This document shows positions 62,520-64,000 of a stretch of 64,000 nucleotides of DNA, piece after piece. The stretch covers positions 2,881,501 through 2,945,500 of the forward strand of contig NC_012796.1 in the NCBI RefSeq assembly GCF_000010665.1, written 5' to 3'. The position numbers were made by a program, and so were the translations under genes. The notes under the pieces are model-generated. The model did no database searches and had not been told where the DNA came from. It saw only the letters and a list, made by a program, of their open reading frames with translations. The number at the start of each line of letters is the position of its first letter. Within the stretch, counting starts at the first letter, position 1. The DNA comes from Solidesulfovibrio magneticus RS-1 (GTDB lineage: Bacteria > Desulfobacterota > Desulfovibrionia > Desulfovibrionales > Desulfovibrionaceae).

Positions 62520-62966
62520 TTAGTAACGCGGCCGACCGGCCTGCCAGGCGGCATAAGCGGCCAGCCCCATTTCGGCCATGCGCCGGTTGTTGTCGCGCCA
62601 GCGCTCGGCCAGACCCGGCGGCAGCCCTGGATCGCAGCCGGCGAAGTCCGGGCACTGGAAGCAATAGCCCACGCCCCGCTCCCGGGTGCAGTCCTTGACC
62701 CGGCAGTCGCCCAGCAGACAGTTGCCCGTGCGGCAGCCCGAGCAGCCGCCCTTGCCCAGGCGTTCAAGGACCCCCTCGAAAGCGGCGTAGGCGTCAAACA
62801 CCGGATCGAGCCGGGCAAAAAAGGCCGCCCGCTGGCCAAAGCCGCCCAGTTCCCGGGCCAGCTCCCGGGACAGCCGGCCGATGGGGCTGTCCGGGTTGTC
62901 CAGGCAACGGCCGCAGTCCAGGCCGCACGGGGCGATGCGCTCTTGCAACGCGGCTTCTTCGGTCAT
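62520..62966 (-). CDS. Cysteine-rich DUF3795-type protein
   Basis: This 148-residue protein has about ten cysteines. They fall in APCGLDCGRC near the N-terminus and a cluster of CSGCRTGNC...GDCRVKDC...YCFQCPDFAGC (about 80-120), probable metal or Fe-S ligands. The arrangement matches the DUF3795 family of anaerobes, function unknown. The ATG at 62966 was chosen because AAGGAG lies 7 nt upstream; longer frames to 63101 lack this. It stands alone between the MoaD-like gene and an acyltransferase. Confidence 0.8.
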   Translation of the reverse strand: MTEEAALQERIAPCGLDCGRCLDNPDSPIGRLSRELARELGGFGQRAAFFARLDPVFDAYAAFEGVLERLGKGGCSGCRTGNCLLGDCRVKDCTRERGVGYCFQCPDFAGCDPGLPPGLAERWRDNNRRMAEMGLAAYAAWQAGRPRY

Positions 62967-63072
62967 GTCCATACTCCTTCGGTCTTGATTCATCCTCACG
63001 GCCACGCCGGCCCGAGGCGCTTTGCCCCAGCGCGGTGCGCCGGCATCCCGGTCCAGGGTCGCCGACGCGCCT

Positions 63073-64000
63073 TTATCCCCAAAACACGGCGCAGCCCACA
63101 AACGCCAGCCCGACCAGGGCCGGCCGGGTCCAGGCCCGGCGGCCGCACAGCCTGGTTGCCCCCAGACAGACGAAAATCGGCAGGATAGCGCACACGGCGA
63201 TCTTGACCACTACCGGCACGGCCGTGCCGCACAGCCAGTACTGCAGCACCACCACCGGCGGGAAGTGGTACAGGTACAAATCAAACGACGTCCGTGACAA
63301 GCCCGGCCGCCGCCAGAACGCCCCGGCCCTGGCCCGGCCGACAAGCGCCACGGCCAGGGCCGTGGCGGCCAGGGCGAAAGCCGTGCGGGCCAGACCATGG
63401 ACCAGGGCCAGCGGGACAGAGGGCGCGCCGGACGCCCAGGCCTGCATGGCCTCGCCGCCGGTCCTGGCCATGGCCGCCAGGGTGAAAATAAACGCCAGCC
63501 CCCAGCCCCAGGGCCGACCGGGCAGGCCGTGATCGGGCGACCAGCCGCGCTTCCAGACAGACGCGCCGAGCAGGAACAATCCGGCATAAAGTGGCAGCCT
63601 CGTGGGCTGGAACACCAGAAACGGCCCCAACCTGGCCCAGGCTGGGTCCGGGCAGGCCATCTGTCCGGCTCCGGCCGCCAGGCCGACGCCCGGGGCCAGC
63701 AGGCCAATACGGCCCAAGCTCCACCCCCCCCAACTCCCACGCAGCGTCAGCCCGGGCCCGACCGCCAGCCGCGCACCGGCCACAACCAGGCAAAAAACGA
63801 ACAACATGGCCAAAAACCACAGATGAAACGACCACAGAAGCGTCTGGGACACCTTGGCGGCGTCGGCGCTGGCGAAAAGCAGGAAACGCCAATCCAGGGC
63901 CGTTGGCGCAAGAGCCAGCCAGTGGGCGAAAAAGCCATCCAGGCCGCCTTTGTCGCGGTAATCGACATAAGCGATGATCGGGCAGAAAAATAATGTCAGC
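63073..64000 (-). CDS. Acyltransferase family membrane protein, 5' end outside the window
   Basis: The frame is open from the stop at 63073 to the right edge (309 codons), so the N-terminus is missing. The visible part has about eight membrane helices and repeated FHLWFLAMLFVF- and SFDLYLYHFPPVVVLQY-type elements seen in acyltransferase-3/OpgC-like proteins, where conserved HLWFL and YLYH motifs occur. The part near the edge (FFCPIIAYVDYRDKGGLDGF) continues the fold. It probably acylates a surface glycan. A GTG at 63852 is not credible as the true start because the coding sense continues upstream. Confidence 0.7.
   Translation of the reverse strand, partial: LTLFFCPIIAYVDYRDKGGLDGFFAHWLALAPTALDWRFLLFASADAAKVSQTLLWSFHLWFLAMLFVFCLVVAGARLAVGPGLTLRGSWGGWSLGRIGLLAPGVGLAAGAGQMACPDPAWARLGPFLVFQPTRLPLYAGLFLLGASVWKRGWSPDHGLPGRPWGWGLAFIFTLAAMARTGGEAMQAWASGAPSVPLALVHGLARTAFALAATALAVALVGRARAGAFWRRPGLSRTSFDLYLYHFPPVVVLQYWLCGTAVPVVVKIAVCAILPIFVCLGATRLCGRRAWTRPALVGLAFVGCAVFWG

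Overview
The window is GC-rich, densely coded chromosomal DNA from a deltaproteobacterial sulfate reducer. I place it in the Desulfovibrionaceae, probably near Solidesulfovibrio (Desulfovibrio magneticus/carbinolicus type). This is inferred from gene content and order: an rpoN-hpf-ptsN-rapZ cluster joined to mannose-type PTS subunits and a manganese pyrophosphatase, a CO dehydrogenase with its CooC ATPase, FAD/Fe-S lactate-type oxidases, a PxxKW cysteine-rich protein and a UGA-containing (selenocysteine) gene. No database search was possible. No rRNA, CRISPR array, integrase or transposase was seen.

Layout. 1-1.1 kb: the 3' end of a CO dehydrogenase gene and cooC. 1.3-8.5 kb (minus strand): ppaC, PTS IIC/IIB/IIA, rapZ, ptsN, hpf, rpoN, kdsC, a nitrogen/PTS regulatory cluster without the usual lpt and kdsA genes. 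8.6-12.3 kb: pyrG, a PurQ-type amidotransferase, tadA and a tRNA-Ser(CGA). 12.5-18.3 kb: a B12-binding radical SAM protein, a putative sulfate exporter with a small membrane partner preceded by two CRP/FNR-type sites, and an acyltransferase-like membrane protein. 18.5-24.6 kb: an exported WD40-caspase fusion and a large FAD/Fe-S oxidoreductase. 24.7-26.1 kb: one AT-rich gene with a HEPN ribonuclease motif, the clearest sign of horizontal transfer. 26.2-31.6 kb: methylthioadenosine/adenine salvage (mtaP, apt, amidohydrolase), a PxxKW protein, an M20 peptidase and a methyltransferase. 31.7-40.5 kb (plus strand): housekeeping and signalling genes, namely mnmG, a PilZ protein, a CorC-type protein, lnt, prfB with its +1 frameshift, a GGDEF cyclase, a FlhG/MinD ATPase and HU.

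40.5-42.4 kb: two tandem exported UshA-like paralogues. The first has a Cys in its CxxC motif; the second has an in-frame UGA at the same position and is read here as a selenoprotein. 42.6-52.9 kb: a polysaccharide (O-antigen-type) locus with a Wzm/Wzt ABC exporter and glycosyltransferases, including a methyltransferase-GT4 fusion and a GT4-GT2 fusion. 53-64 kb: a CoA-disulfide-reductase/rhodanese fusion behind a palindromic operator, YjbQ, two acyltransferases, a pyruvate-decarboxylase-like enzyme, a hybrid histidine kinase coupled to a solute-binding protein, a MoaD/ThiS-like protein and a Cys-rich DUF3795-type protein.

Two further themes run through the window. A family of GC-rich palindromic repeats lies mostly just downstream of stop codons. 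Recoding appears three times: an established +1 frameshift in prfB, a likely UGA-Sec codon, and an apparent frameshift at a run of nine T in the PTS IIC gene.
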